Positions 19,148 to 28,730 of a stretch of 64,000 nt of DNA are shown here, piece after piece. Under the pieces are notes generated by a model that made no database searches, was not told the origin of the DNA, and worked only from the letters and a program-made list of their open reading frames with translations. The stretch comes from Halioglobus sp. (GTDB lineage: Bacteria > Pseudomonadota > Gammaproteobacteria > Pseudomonadales > Halieaceae), in NCBI GenBank assembly GCA_029246385.1, contig JAQWNG010000015.1, positions 62,001 through 126,000 on the forward strand, in the 5' to 3' direction. Numbering within the stretch: the stretch's first letter is position 1; each line of letters starts with the position of its first letter. The position numbers and the translations under genes were made by a program.

Positions 19148-20116
19148 TTATTGTGTCTGTCCGACAAGAGAAAATACCGATAGCACAAAGAATCCGACGG
19201 TAATCGTCAGCAGTGATAGTACGGTAGTCAGCACAACGATGTTAGCAGCCAGCGTACCATCGCCCTTAGCTGCCACGACCATAACATGACTGGAGGCAGC
19301 CACAGGAGACGCTAACAGCAAAAACAATACACCCAGTTGCTCATCTTGCACACCAAGCGATAGGGCTACCAATACGCCCACCAACGGCGCAACACATAAC
19401 CGCCAAAAACTCGCCTCCCATGTCAACATGCCTGCCGAGTAGAGACGAGAAAAATTCATCGACGCACCAATGCAGATAAGCACAAGGGGCAAGAAAAATG
19501 TCGATAAACCAGAACTGACCGGCGCGAGATTTGCTGGCACGGGAAGTCCAGAAACAGCCAAAAGCGCGCCCGCCGTAATGCCAATAATGAGCGGATTCCG
19601 AACAACACCCAGCACAACGCTGCTCATTGTCGTGTCTGAGCCGAGCGTAGCGTTTAACACCCACACCGCGAGAATATTGTACAGCACGGTCATCAGTGCG
19701 ATGGGCAGCGCAGCCATGACTGGGCCGGGTTCCCCGTAGGCGGAAAATGTTAACGCCACTCCAACGATAGCAAGATTAGAGCGAAATGCAGACTGCACAA
19801 AAATACCCTGCAGCTGACGCGGATGACCACGCCAGCGCGCGTAGAGTCCGCTCAACACCAATATCAGAACCGTGGCTAGAACACCCGCCAACAGATACCG
19901 CGCACTACTCAATGTGGTGTAATCAACCTGCGCTGCGCCGGCGAACAACATAATCGGCAGACCGACATTGAAGGCAAGTCGGGATAAATTTCGGTTCAAC
20001 GTGTCTGGCAGGAGACCCAATCGCTGCAGCACAATCCCGACAACGACCCAACCAAAAGTAGGCAGAGACACCGCCAAGGCGGCATAGAATAACGGTAGTG
20101 CATCAGGAGAAGGCAC
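19148..20116 (-). CDS. AEC (auxin efflux carrier) family transporter
   Basis: 322-aa hydrophobic ORF; LSRLAFNVGLPIMLFAGAAQVD, SAFRSNLAIVGVALTFSAYG. Confidence 0.85.
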   Translation of the reverse strand: MPSPDALPLFYAALAVSLPTFGWVVVGIVLQRLGLLPDTLNRNLSRLAFNVGLPIMLFAGAAQVDYTTLSSARYLLAGVLATVLILVLSGLYARWRGHPRQLQGIFVQSAFRSNLAIVGVALTFSAYGEPGPVMAALPIALMTVLYNILAVWVLNATLGSDTTMSSVVLGVVRNPLIIGITAGALLAVSGLPVPANLAPVSSGLSTFFLPLVLICIGASMNFSRLYSAGMLTWEASFWRLCVAPLVGVLVALSLGVQDEQLGVLFLLLASPVAASSHVMVVAAKGDGTLAANIVVLTTVLSLLTITVGFFVLSVFSLVGQTQ

Positions 20117-20461
20117 GGGTCAGTAGTTCCGAGGACAGAGTTTTATTATTGCACGGATGAAAAGCCTAATGCCAATAGAGTTTCGGGCAGTGCAGATATC
20201 GGACTATCGCAGTCTCACATAACCGACATTGTGAAACTAACCGTTACATAAAACCTCTGCGCTACATGTCCGGCACATTTAGACAAACATAAAGCAAGAT
20301 TATGCTAGTAAAGCGACGGATTGCAGCTCAACCTCACAAATTGGTAGGCTAAGTATTAATGGGCGTGACCCGCTAAGCAGACCAGATAAGATATTTGGTG
20401 TGGTTATGTGCAAACCGTTAAGCGCAGTATAGGCATGGAAGCCGTTGCAAATAGGTTAAAA

Positions 20462-21313
20462 ATGAAAGCTTTTGTTGTTATTACTGCTGTTGCTTTAATA
20501 ATCACAGCGTCCGGTAGTTGGGGTGGTGTTGTGTTTTACTCGCTCCCCGCCATGGCCTGGGCGGTATTGGGTATTTTTGCGATTCAAGGTCTAGCCTTTA
20601 TTCCAGCGTTTCTGTATCAGACAGAGCGTTACTACGATTTAACTGGCAGTATGACGTACATCAGCGCTGTCGCAGTAATTCTGTTGTGCTGTGGCGACAT
20701 TGATTTACGACGAATGCTAATCGCATCTTGCATTATGATTTGGGCTGCTAGGCTCGGCAGTTTTCTCTTCAGCAGGATCAACAAAGATGGCGGTGATTCC
20801 CGTTTTGACAAGATTAAGCCGTCCGCATCACTTTTTCTTCGCACTTGGATGTTACAAGGGCTTTGGATCACGGTAACTGCAGGAGCAGCACTAGCAGCAC
20901 TGAGTGGCGGCAGGTCTGCCCCGCTTACTATTATTGATGGCGTTGCCATCACACTTTGGCTGTCTGGGTTCACTATCGAAATCATTGCCGACGGGCAGAA
21001 ACGTCAGTTCAAGCAGACGCAAAGTAGCGGTAGTTTTATCACTACGGGCCTGTGGTCTCTTTCTAGGCACCCTAACTATTTTGGCGAGATCATGCTTTGG
21101 GCGGGCATTGCGCTGCTGACCCTTCCTGCTCTGGCTAGCTGGCAATATGTAACCTTGATATCCCCAGTGTTTGTTTATCTGCTGCTGGCGCGCATTAGCG
21201 GCATACCGTTACTCGAGCACAAAGCCGACCGACGCTGGGGGAATGAGCAGGCTTATATCGCCTATAAAAAGCACACGCCGGTTCTTATTCCTAGGCTGAA
21301 GAGATTCGGCTGA
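20462..21313 (+). CDS. DUF1295 / steroid 5-alpha-reductase-like membrane protein
   Basis: FTIEIIADGQKRQFKQTQSSGSFITTGLWSLSRHPNYFGEIMLWAG; start chosen after AGG at MKAFVV. Confidence 0.88.
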   Translation: MKAFVVITAVALIITASGSWGGVVFYSLPAMAWAVLGIFAIQGLAFIPAFLYQTERYYDLTGSMTYISAVAVILLCCGDIDLRRMLIASCIMIWAARLGSFLFSRINKDGGDSRFDKIKPSASLFLRTWMLQGLWITVTAGAALAALSGGRSAPLTIIDGVAITLWLSGFTIEIIADGQKRQFKQTQSSGSFITTGLWSLSRHPNYFGEIMLWAGIALLTLPALASWQYVTLISPVFVYLLLARISGIPLLEHKADRRWGNEQAYIAYKKHTPVLIPRLKRFG

Positions 21314-21377
21314 GCTGGGACGCGCCGCCTGCTAATCCGTTTTTGCGGCCTTGACGTATATTGGTAAGCTTATTTGT

Positions 21378-22043
21378 ATGAGTGTTCCAATGCCAGACGC
21401 TGCGCTTTTCCCGATCCCCGACTCCGTCAACTTTCCCGGTGTCCCATGTTCCTTGCATGTGTTTGAGCCTCGCTACCGTCAAATGGTGCGGCAGTGTATT
21501 GATCGGCAGTTACTTATGGGCGTTTGCCATACCGAAAAGGTACTGCATCATAATGAGCGTGAGCAAAGCGTCAAAGAAGCACTTAACAGCAATCAGGCCA
21601 CCTACAAGCCCCAATGCATCTTTTCCGCCGGTCCTGTTGAACTGCTAGAAGAGCTGAAAGACGGACGGATGCTGATTCAGGTAGACAACGAAGTGCGCCT
21701 GAAGCTGGGCGAGGAAAAGCAGACCCTGCCATTTGGCATATGGGCATGCGAGGAGCTTTTAGACGCCGCGCTTGATGAGGCCGGTGCACTCGCCCTGAAA
21801 CAAAGTCAGGCAAAAATCCTGCAGCGACTACTGGCAATTACGCATGACAATGCTGGAGCACAAGACTTACTGAGCAGCACGCACTGGCAAGCGATGCCGG
21901 CACCGACGTTCAGCTTCGCCGTGGCTGGACTTCTGGGCATGCCCCCGGAAATATCGCAGACTCTGCTAGAGATGACGAACGCACAAACGCGTCTGGATAC
22001 AATATTGGAGATGATTAATACCATGGGAGCGGCGCTTAGCTAG
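21378..22043 (+). CDS. LON peptidase substrate-binding (N-terminal) domain-containing protein
   Basis: ALFPIPDSVNFPGVPCSLHVFEPRYRQMVRQCI...LLMGVCH. Confidence 0.88.
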   Translation: MSVPMPDAALFPIPDSVNFPGVPCSLHVFEPRYRQMVRQCIDRQLLMGVCHTEKVLHHNEREQSVKEALNSNQATYKPQCIFSAGPVELLEELKDGRMLIQVDNEVRLKLGEEKQTLPFGIWACEELLDAALDEAGALALKQSQAKILQRLLAITHDNAGAQDLLSSTHWQAMPAPTFSFAVAGLLGMPPEISQTLLEMTNAQTRLDTILEMINTMGAALS

Positions 22044-22067
22044 CTAACGACTGGCGAATGAACGAGG

Positions 22068-22505
22068 TTAGGGGGCGATTTTTTCACTCGCAAGTTGAGC
22101 GCGCAACTTTTCTACCCGTGCGCGATTGGCACCCATATCGCTGATGCCGAGCCGGGAGGATGAGCGAACTTGAATTTCCCCAGCGTCTGGGTTGAAATCC
22201 AACTGCACGTCGTCACGAAACTGCATGAGGGGTGTTTTAACGACAGCCTGCAAAAAGCGCGGGGTTTCCACTGTAATTGACCAATTCTCCTGCTGAGCCA
22301 GCCATCTCCTGAGGCCTTGCCACTGCGCAGTTGTGGCGCGCAGAGGTGCAATAGCGCTTGAACCGGTGCCGCTGTAACTGTTAACACAGTTGGGCAGCCC
22401 CCCACAGGGTGGCAACACCGAACCAGAGCGGGATTGCTCGGGGGCACTAGTGCAGCCCACCACAGTGACCATAAGTAAGGCTATACAAAATAAGTACGTT
22501 TTCAT
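22068..22505 (-). CDS. DUF1499 family lipoprotein
   Basis: MKTYLFCIALLMVTVVGC lipobox; LPPCGGLPNCVNSY; VQLDFNPDAGEIQVRSSSRLGISDMGANRARVEKLR. Confidence 0.85.
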   Translation of the reverse strand: MKTYLFCIALLMVTVVGCTSAPEQSRSGSVLPPCGGLPNCVNSYSGTGSSAIAPLRATTAQWQGLRRWLAQQENWSITVETPRFLQAVVKTPLMQFRDDVQLDFNPDAGEIQVRSSSRLGISDMGANRARVEKLRAQLASEKIAP

Positions 22506-22555
22506 GCTATTACTATAACGCCTTCCTATGCAGAGTGATATTAAAGGTCTCAATT

Positions 22556-23302
22556 ATGTTCGCATTACCGTTACGCTTAAGTCTACAGAGACTTCTGTTT
22601 CTGGCCATGCTATTTATTCCGTTTCCAGCAGCGGCCGAGCTCGACCTAGTCGCCTGGGACGCACTCCTCAAAAAGGCGGTGATCAACGGTTATGTAGACT
22701 ACACACAGTGGCAGAATAATCCGAAATTTAATCTCCTCGTTGACCAAATTGGCACTACTGACAGCAGCAAGATGGGGCGCCAGGAAAAACTGGTTTTTTA
22801 TATCAACGCTTATAATATATTGGCGGCGCGCGGCATTCTGGATGGCAGCTCACCCGGAAGCCTACTGAGTCGCTATGTCTATTTCAAACGCGACGCATAC
22901 CTGGTGAGCGAAAACCGTACCACACTGCATGCACTGGAACACAACTTGATTCGCCCACTGCAGGAACCGCGCATTCACTTCGCGATTGTCTGCGCAAGTA
23001 AGTCCTGCCCGATTCTGCAGTCGAAGGCTTACACATTGCAGGATCTGGATCAGCAACTTACCAGTGCCGCCAAGGGCTTCGTCAACAACCCGCAGCGCAA
23101 CCACTTCAATGTGGCCACCCGACGTGCAGAACTGTCCAGCATCTTCAAATGGTTCGAAGATGATTTTGTGGCTGCCGCTGGCTCGCTGCAGGCCTACTTA
23201 GCACCTCTAGTTGATAACAGGGAGGCGGCAGAACTTCTAGAGCAGGCTGCATTTGAAATAAGCTACCGCAAGTACGACTGGCGTCTGAACGGCACACGTT
23301 AA
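22556..23302 (+). CDS. DUF547 domain-containing protein
   Basis: EKLVFYINAYNILAARGIL, HFAIVCASKSCPILQSKAY, KWFEDDF; N-terminal signal peptide. Confidence 0.9.
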   Translation: MFALPLRLSLQRLLFLAMLFIPFPAAAELDLVAWDALLKKAVINGYVDYTQWQNNPKFNLLVDQIGTTDSSKMGRQEKLVFYINAYNILAARGILDGSSPGSLLSRYVYFKRDAYLVSENRTTLHALEHNLIRPLQEPRIHFAIVCASKSCPILQSKAYTLQDLDQQLTSAAKGFVNNPQRNHFNVATRRAELSSIFKWFEDDFVAAAGSLQAYLAPLVDNREAAELLEQAAFEISYRKYDWRLNGTR

Positions 23303-23610
23303 ACAGCAATCAGAAAAACCAACTAGAGCCGCAGATTGCCCTGCGCAGTGTTTTTGAACTCAAGAGTGCTGGACCAAGAGGCGAAGTGGCAATCGCTATT
23401 TTCGCCACAGCCATAGAGTGCAAGAGCGCTTCGACCACCCTGATGATAAGACTCACGAAGTGAGGGGTTGGTCTTGCGATAGACTTTGAAAATGAACACG
23501 TCAAATCAGTAAAATACAGTGCTTTGCTAGTTTGGTCCGGACGCGACCACCATACAAATTGTCAGTAAGGTGTCGCTATCATAGACCTCTTGGTGCGGAG
23601 ATGCGCGCTG

Positions 23611-23653
23611 CTAAAAATAGAAAAGCAGGCGCACATTATTTACGTGCGTCTGC
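23611..23653 (-). terminator. Probable Rho-independent terminator downstream of the 986-aa cytochrome gene
   Basis: Minus strand GCAGACGCAC-GTAAATAAT-GTGCGCCTGC (one A/C mismatch) followed by TTTTCTATTTTTAG. Confidence 0.7.
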
Positions 23654-23665
23654 TCAGTATCGATC

Positions 23666-26626
23666 CTAGCAACCGGGGGGCAGACCTTCGCATGCATCAC
23701 CAATGCCATCCTCATCCGTATCAAGCTGATCAGGATTAGAGATTAGCAGGCAGTTGTCTATCGCATCCGGCACGGTGTCAGCGTCCGCGTCGTTAAAAAG
23801 CGGATCACACATGTCTCCGATGTTGTCACTGTCTGCATCTAGCTGAGAATCGTTAGCAATAGCAGGACAATTGTCCTGCCCGTCCAACCAATTATCTCGG
23901 TCACGATTGATCCCCATGCGAGTGCCGGAGCCGGGCGGAACACATGTGTAAGTGACGGGACCGTCGGTAACCGCTAAAGCGCGAATGACTGCATCAGACA
24001 CGACATCATCCGTATCTGTGCGGAACTGCCCGTTTGCCAGACGAACCGCGCCGAACTCTTTGCCTGCGATGCTACCCTTTACCACCAGATCGCATTCAGT
24101 GACGGTACCGCCAAGTATCAATGATTCAAAACTTGTCCCTGCGCGCACAGCCATAAGATCGATGCGCGGGTTAACCCACACTGCGTTTGAGGCCGTCAGT
24201 GTCACCTGCTGGCCAACAATCGGAGCGAGATCAGTGTCAAATGCGTAAGAAAAGTGCGCCATGTTGCGGTCCTGCTGTTCATTAAGTCGAGTAAATAGCG
24301 AGGAAGAGACAAACGTCTCCAAAGTATCCACCGTACCATCATGCAAAAAGCCAATGCCGCCTATTTGGTCACCATAGTGCGTGTTACTGGTGTCAGAGCT
24401 CACGGACGTCGAGTGTCCGAACTTGCCGACTTTTTTATACATGTTACGCATCGTGGGAACCTTGAAGGTCTGAGGCTCTCCCTCAAACGTTTGGTCACCA
24501 CTAGTACCAAAGAATCCTTGTGCAGGGTCGAGCTCATGACAACCCTCACAGGACGCCGGACCGTCCATATTGGGGATAAAGAATCGGTTTGCACCATCTT
24601 GTTGCGCGGCATTCAAAGAATTGTCCAAGGCTCGAATTGGCCCCGGCGGAATCGTAATCTGCAGCGCAAAGTCTGTAAACATTTGCATTTCACTATCGGT
24701 AATCATATCGCGCTTTCCGTTAAGACCCACAAACGCTTCAATAAAATTATTAAAGGAAAACTCTTCTGAACAGTCCGCGCCTGTCGGCTCACTGCAGGGA
24801 TCTTGACCAAAATGACCGTCAACCCGATCGGCACGCCAGTGCATGCCACCTGCAACGGCCAGCCCTTGCAGCGACTGCGTTGCCATAGGGCCTTTCATAG
24901 GATGAAAGTTTTCGTCAATTGGCACAAAGGACAGCGCGGGAGAAATGTTATTGCTGTTCACCGTTATATGCTCATCAGGATTGCCTAAATTCCAAGTTAA
25001 TTTGTCCCACTCAGCAAAGATATGACAGCTAGCGCAAGACATTTCACCATTACCTGAGGTTGCGACAGCATCGTACAAAAACGGACGCCCTTCGATGACG
25101 GATAGTGGCTCAGGATTATGGAGAGGATGCGTTTCAACAATACTGTTATTCGCCAAGTCAATGACCTCAACCTGGTTTCCGAATCGAGTCAACACATATA
25201 ACTGCTGATTATTTTCATCGAGGGCTATACCGGCAGGCCCACCTCCCGTAGAAATGTAGTGAGCGCTTTCTGCCGTAGGGTCAAAATTTGTCGCAAAGTT
25301 TACATCCTCTATATCCGCCGCATCAAACACCGCCACTTTCGCAGAACCATAGGCCGCCATGTATATTTTTGAGCCATCACTGGACACCACTAACTCCAGC
25401 GGCGTCGCAAGGCTGTGGGGTTTTTGTGCCTCAATAGCGGCATGGTCTGCGTTAGCATCTGTGTGCAGCATGCTATGGTCTATATGCTGATTCAGATACT
25501 TTGCACTCTTACCACCTGTGACAGGATTCAGCACAGTGATGCGGGTTTTGGAGGCCTGCCCCTGAACGGTACTGCCCCCGTGATCGCCGGGGCCTTCAAA
25601 GATTATCTCGTTATGGGAATCAGTGTTACTCACATAGACTTTATCTGTGACAGGATTGATAGCGATACCAAAATTTATGGTGCCGACACCTTTGTACTCT
25701 GCAACGGTCTCCAACGTGTTGGCATCAAAAGCAAATACGTCGTTGTCAGGTAGGGAATAATTGACAAAAGAACTCCAGTCAGTTCCATCGGCATCAAGCC
25801 ACGCCGAGCCATTAAATTTTACGATCGCACCCACCGAAGGCCGCGGAACACCGTCGACGTTGTCTGGCGGCCCGGGCGCAGCAAGGCCGACTTGGCCCGC
25901 GCCGACAACAGCAGACCCGTTGCCGGAAAATAAAGCAGCGACATAGACGGTCGTTCGGTCAGCTGTTACTGCTATCGGGCGCGGACTATCCGCAAAAAAG
26001 CTGAGTATTTCGATTGGCGTCCCGCCAAGTGAGGCTCCTAGATTGGTCGCGTCAAACACCCAAACGTCTAAACGCGGTATGCTTGGAGTGAGAAGGTCAG
26101 GATCACCCGCACCGGGCACAGCCGCTATTGAGCTGTGCTCGCGCTGCTGCCCTCTGTGGGCAGTAGTAATAAACGCTCGGTCATTCGCCCCTGTCCCGGC
26201 AAACTGAATATCTCGCGGCTCGTCGCCTACCAGCAGAGTGCGGACGACTTGCGGTGGTGTAGCCGTGAGATCAACAATACTCACACTGTCAGAAAGAAAA
26301 TTTACAACCCATGCTTCGCTATCACTGCGCGCCACCACAGAGACCGGCTCCATGCCGACCGGCACAGATCCCGTTTGAGTCAGCGCGCCGTCCGTAACAG
26401 AAAAAATTGCAAGATGGTTGTCTGGTGTATTGACCGCCAACAGTGTATTTCCGTCGGGCGTCAGTGCTACAGGTCTGACCGGACCACTCTCGAAGGTGAT
26501 GAAATCCACTGCTTCTGCAACCGTTGGCAGCGCGCTCAGCATCACAGCAGTCAAAAACGCAGAACAGGCCACTGCCCGACGCATTGATGGCAGTATTTCC
26601 CAGTTTCTGGATTTCGTAGTTGGCAT
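23666..26626 (-). CDS. Exported protein: YncE-like beta-propeller, c-type cytochrome (CxxCH x2) and C-terminal TSP type-3 Ca-binding repeats
   Basis: Signal-like N-terminus; propeller motifs (FESGPVRPVALTPDGNTLLAVNTPDNHLAIF); CASCH and CEGCH; C-terminal DRDNWLDGQDNCPAIANDSQLDADSDNIGDMCDP, DADADTVPDAIDNCLLISNPDQLDTDEDGIGDACEG. Confidence 0.88.
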   Translation of the reverse strand: MPTTKSRNWEILPSMRRAVACSAFLTAVMLSALPTVAEAVDFITFESGPVRPVALTPDGNTLLAVNTPDNHLAIFSVTDGALTQTGSVPVGMEPVSVVARSDSEAWVVNFLSDSVSIVDLTATPPQVVRTLLVGDEPRDIQFAGTGANDRAFITTAHRGQQREHSSIAAVPGAGDPDLLTPSIPRLDVWVFDATNLGASLGGTPIEILSFFADSPRPIAVTADRTTVYVAALFSGNGSAVVGAGQVGLAAPGPPDNVDGVPRPSVGAIVKFNGSAWLDADGTDWSSFVNYSLPDNDVFAFDANTLETVAEYKGVGTINFGIAINPVTDKVYVSNTDSHNEIIFEGPGDHGGSTVQGQASKTRITVLNPVTGGKSAKYLNQHIDHSMLHTDANADHAAIEAQKPHSLATPLELVVSSDGSKIYMAAYGSAKVAVFDAADIEDVNFATNFDPTAESAHYISTGGGPAGIALDENNQQLYVLTRFGNQVEVIDLANNSIVETHPLHNPEPLSVIEGRPFLYDAVATSGNGEMSCASCHIFAEWDKLTWNLGNPDEHITVNSNNISPALSFVPIDENFHPMKGPMATQSLQGLAVAGGMHWRADRVDGHFGQDPCSEPTGADCSEEFSFNNFIEAFVGLNGKRDMITDSEMQMFTDFALQITIPPGPIRALDNSLNAAQQDGANRFFIPNMDGPASCEGCHELDPAQGFFGTSGDQTFEGEPQTFKVPTMRNMYKKVGKFGHSTSVSSDTSNTHYGDQIGGIGFLHDGTVDTLETFVSSSLFTRLNEQQDRNMAHFSYAFDTDLAPIVGQQVTLTASNAVWVNPRIDLMAVRAGTSFESLILGGTVTECDLVVKGSIAGKEFGAVRLANGQFRTDTDDVVSDAVIRALAVTDGPVTYTCVPPGSGTRMGINRDRDNWLDGQDNCPAIANDSQLDADSDNIGDMCDPLFNDADADTVPDAIDNCLLISNPDQLDTDEDGIGDACEGLPPGC

Positions 26627-27109
26627 GGTAGACGTTCCTTTCTTAGTGCTTGTATTGTCGAATTACACACTTGAGCTCGCTCAACGGAGTTCACCTTCAT
26701 GCGTCAGATAATTTATACTTGTCTCTGTCATCGCCTCGTTACTGGTGTCTAGCGATGTCCTTACATACTACAGTGAAATTCTCCATGTTTGAAGCGCCCT
26801 AAATATTCTGCTCACAAAAACAAAAAATATATATAAATCATATGTTTAAATAAACTTTCGCCGGGCGTGTCCGGCACCACTTTCCGACTAACTAGCCGTT
26901 CGATCTGCATAGTGTGTCAGAATATTTTACACTGGCCAAGATTCTCGCGATGTCTAATGAGACTAAAGCACTGATATTAGTAATGTTTTAAGTGTCTGGC
27001 ACGTTCTTTGTATACCAATAGGGCTAAGAACAATACGCGCTTGTCACGCAGGGAGAATATACCTTGCAGGACAATATATAAGACTAATAGATCATGCGAG
27101 GGTTCCACA

Positions 27110-27682
27110 ATGAGGACACTTTTCTTCCGAAGGGTCAGAGACGCAATCGTAATTGCCACCGCAATTGCGGGTTTTTTGTTCACGCTCCCCGCGCAGTCAA
27201 CCACGGTGTCGGCTACTGAGGACGATCTTACTCTGACGTTTGTAATGAGTGATAGCATTACTAACGGCCTCGATCAAAACTGGGGATCACTTCGCGTTCA
27301 AATCAGTGAAGGCGACTATGACCTTTCAGCCGGTGACGATGTGCTGTTAGCAGTCTATGATAATGATGGTTATATCTTTGACTCCGAGTTGTGGAGCAAT
27401 ACTTTCGAAGTTACAAATGCAGAAGCAAATAACGGAGGCGTCGACCGCACATTCGACATTTTTTGGCTAGCTTACGAGTCTGGCTTTGAAGGCGCTGTCT
27501 ATGCCTATGCAGAAGTTGATAAGTATTGGTCTTATTCTTGGGCAGACGATGATGTTTACACAGACGAAGTCAGCGTTGCTGTTGAGCCGCCATCGGCAGT
27601 ACCCGTCCCCGCTGCAGCTTGGCTGCTCGGCTCAGCGCTATTTGGATTGCTTGGGGTCGCTCGACGACGCGCAAACGCCTAA
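27110..27682 (+). CDS. Secreted protein with C-terminal PEP-CTERM/VPxPA-type sorting signal
   Basis: N-terminal signal peptide; C-terminus VPVPAAAWLLGSALFGLLGVARRRANA. Confidence 0.8.
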   Translation: MRTLFFRRVRDAIVIATAIAGFLFTLPAQSTTVSATEDDLTLTFVMSDSITNGLDQNWGSLRVQISEGDYDLSAGDDVLLAVYDNDGYIFDSELWSNTFEVTNAEANNGGVDRTFDIFWLAYESGFEGAVYAYAEVDKYWSYSWADDDVYTDEVSVAVEPPSAVPVPAAAWLLGSALFGLLGVARRRANA

Positions 27683-27769
27683 TTCCCTCGTTCTATCAAG
27701 CAATAGCAGCGACACAGTCAGTCAACACTGTTTTTGATACGTCACACTAAGATGATGCCGTCTTAATCA

Positions 27770-28217
27770 TTATCGCCTGCCCTGCCCGCGCACCCAGCGT
27801 GGTTCTACAGCAATGGCGTACTCGGTCGCGACCTGTTCGCGCATGCTGACGGCAATCGGTCCGTTTGGATCCCCTAAATACCGCGTGATTATGCGTTCCG
27901 TCATGCGTCCTCCGTCGGTAAGATCGAGCGAAGCCAGACCTTGACCACGCAAGAGTTTAAAGCGCTTGCCGCTGAGTGCGATCTCAAACGCGCAGCGCGG
28001 ATTCACTGCCAGATTCCGACGCAGCAAAGTGCCGTGTTGCGTGATGCACCAGAAAATGCCGTCTTCGTAGATCGACCATAATGTGGAAATAAGCGGGAAG
28101 CCATTCGGCGATTGTGATGCGACCCGCATGGGGCTGGCGAGGTCCACAAGCAATGTCGTGATTTCAGTTTCAGCGAGAGAGCGAACCCGACGGATATTAG
28201 AATTACTATTAGGCATA
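27770..28217 (-). CDS. Pyridoxamine 5'-phosphate oxidase-like flavin-binding family protein
   Basis: LASPMRVASQSPNGFPLISTLWSIYEDGIFWCITQHGTLLRRNLAVNPRCAFEI. Confidence 0.75.
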
Positions 28218-28730
28218 CCCCAGCTTAACAAATATAGACAGTAGAAAAAGTATAAAAGAGGATCAGCGACTTTATTTGCCACTGCGGCCTCTTCGATACT
28301 CATGCAGCCGCTCTAGGGGGCTAAAGCTGAACGGTATACCTGAAGACGCCAGCAAAGGTTGTGTTGGCTGGCACGACGTGAATCCACTGCACACTTTATT
28401 TTCCGAATTAATGCAGATAAAGTTTACGTAGGGCATAACCTAGGCGTCTGTAGAATAATTGCATGACGCCCGCTTTATGTCTTCAGAATCACTGGCATTT
28501 TCAAACAGTGTGCTTCAGCGAACAGCGCAAAGAAAACGTAGGCGTCCTGATGATCACACGGCTACGGGATATTTGCTGTAGATAACGTCAATTGCGAGCT
28601 GGGGATATATCGATATGAATAGGGCATTACCGACGCTAGCTGGCTTGATAAACCTCTTGCAGAAACTGACCCCTGGCCGCCATTGTAAACCCTCGGATTG
28701 CTCAATTCGCAGTCTTGATCTTACATCGCA

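Noticed and set aside
20211-20235. TCACA-N10-TGTGA in the AEC/DUF1295 gap, considered as a CRP-like site
   Set aside because: Arm orientation and spacing are opposite to the TGTGA-N6-TCACA consensus.
24341-24769. 142-aa plus-strand ORF opposite the cytochrome/propeller gene
   Set aside because: Antisense shadow ORF without domain signals.
26860-26875. GCCGG-GCGTGT-CCGGC hairpin in the 26.6-27.1 kb gap
   Set aside because: Only a 5-bp stem and not followed by a T-tract; too weak to call terminator or operator.
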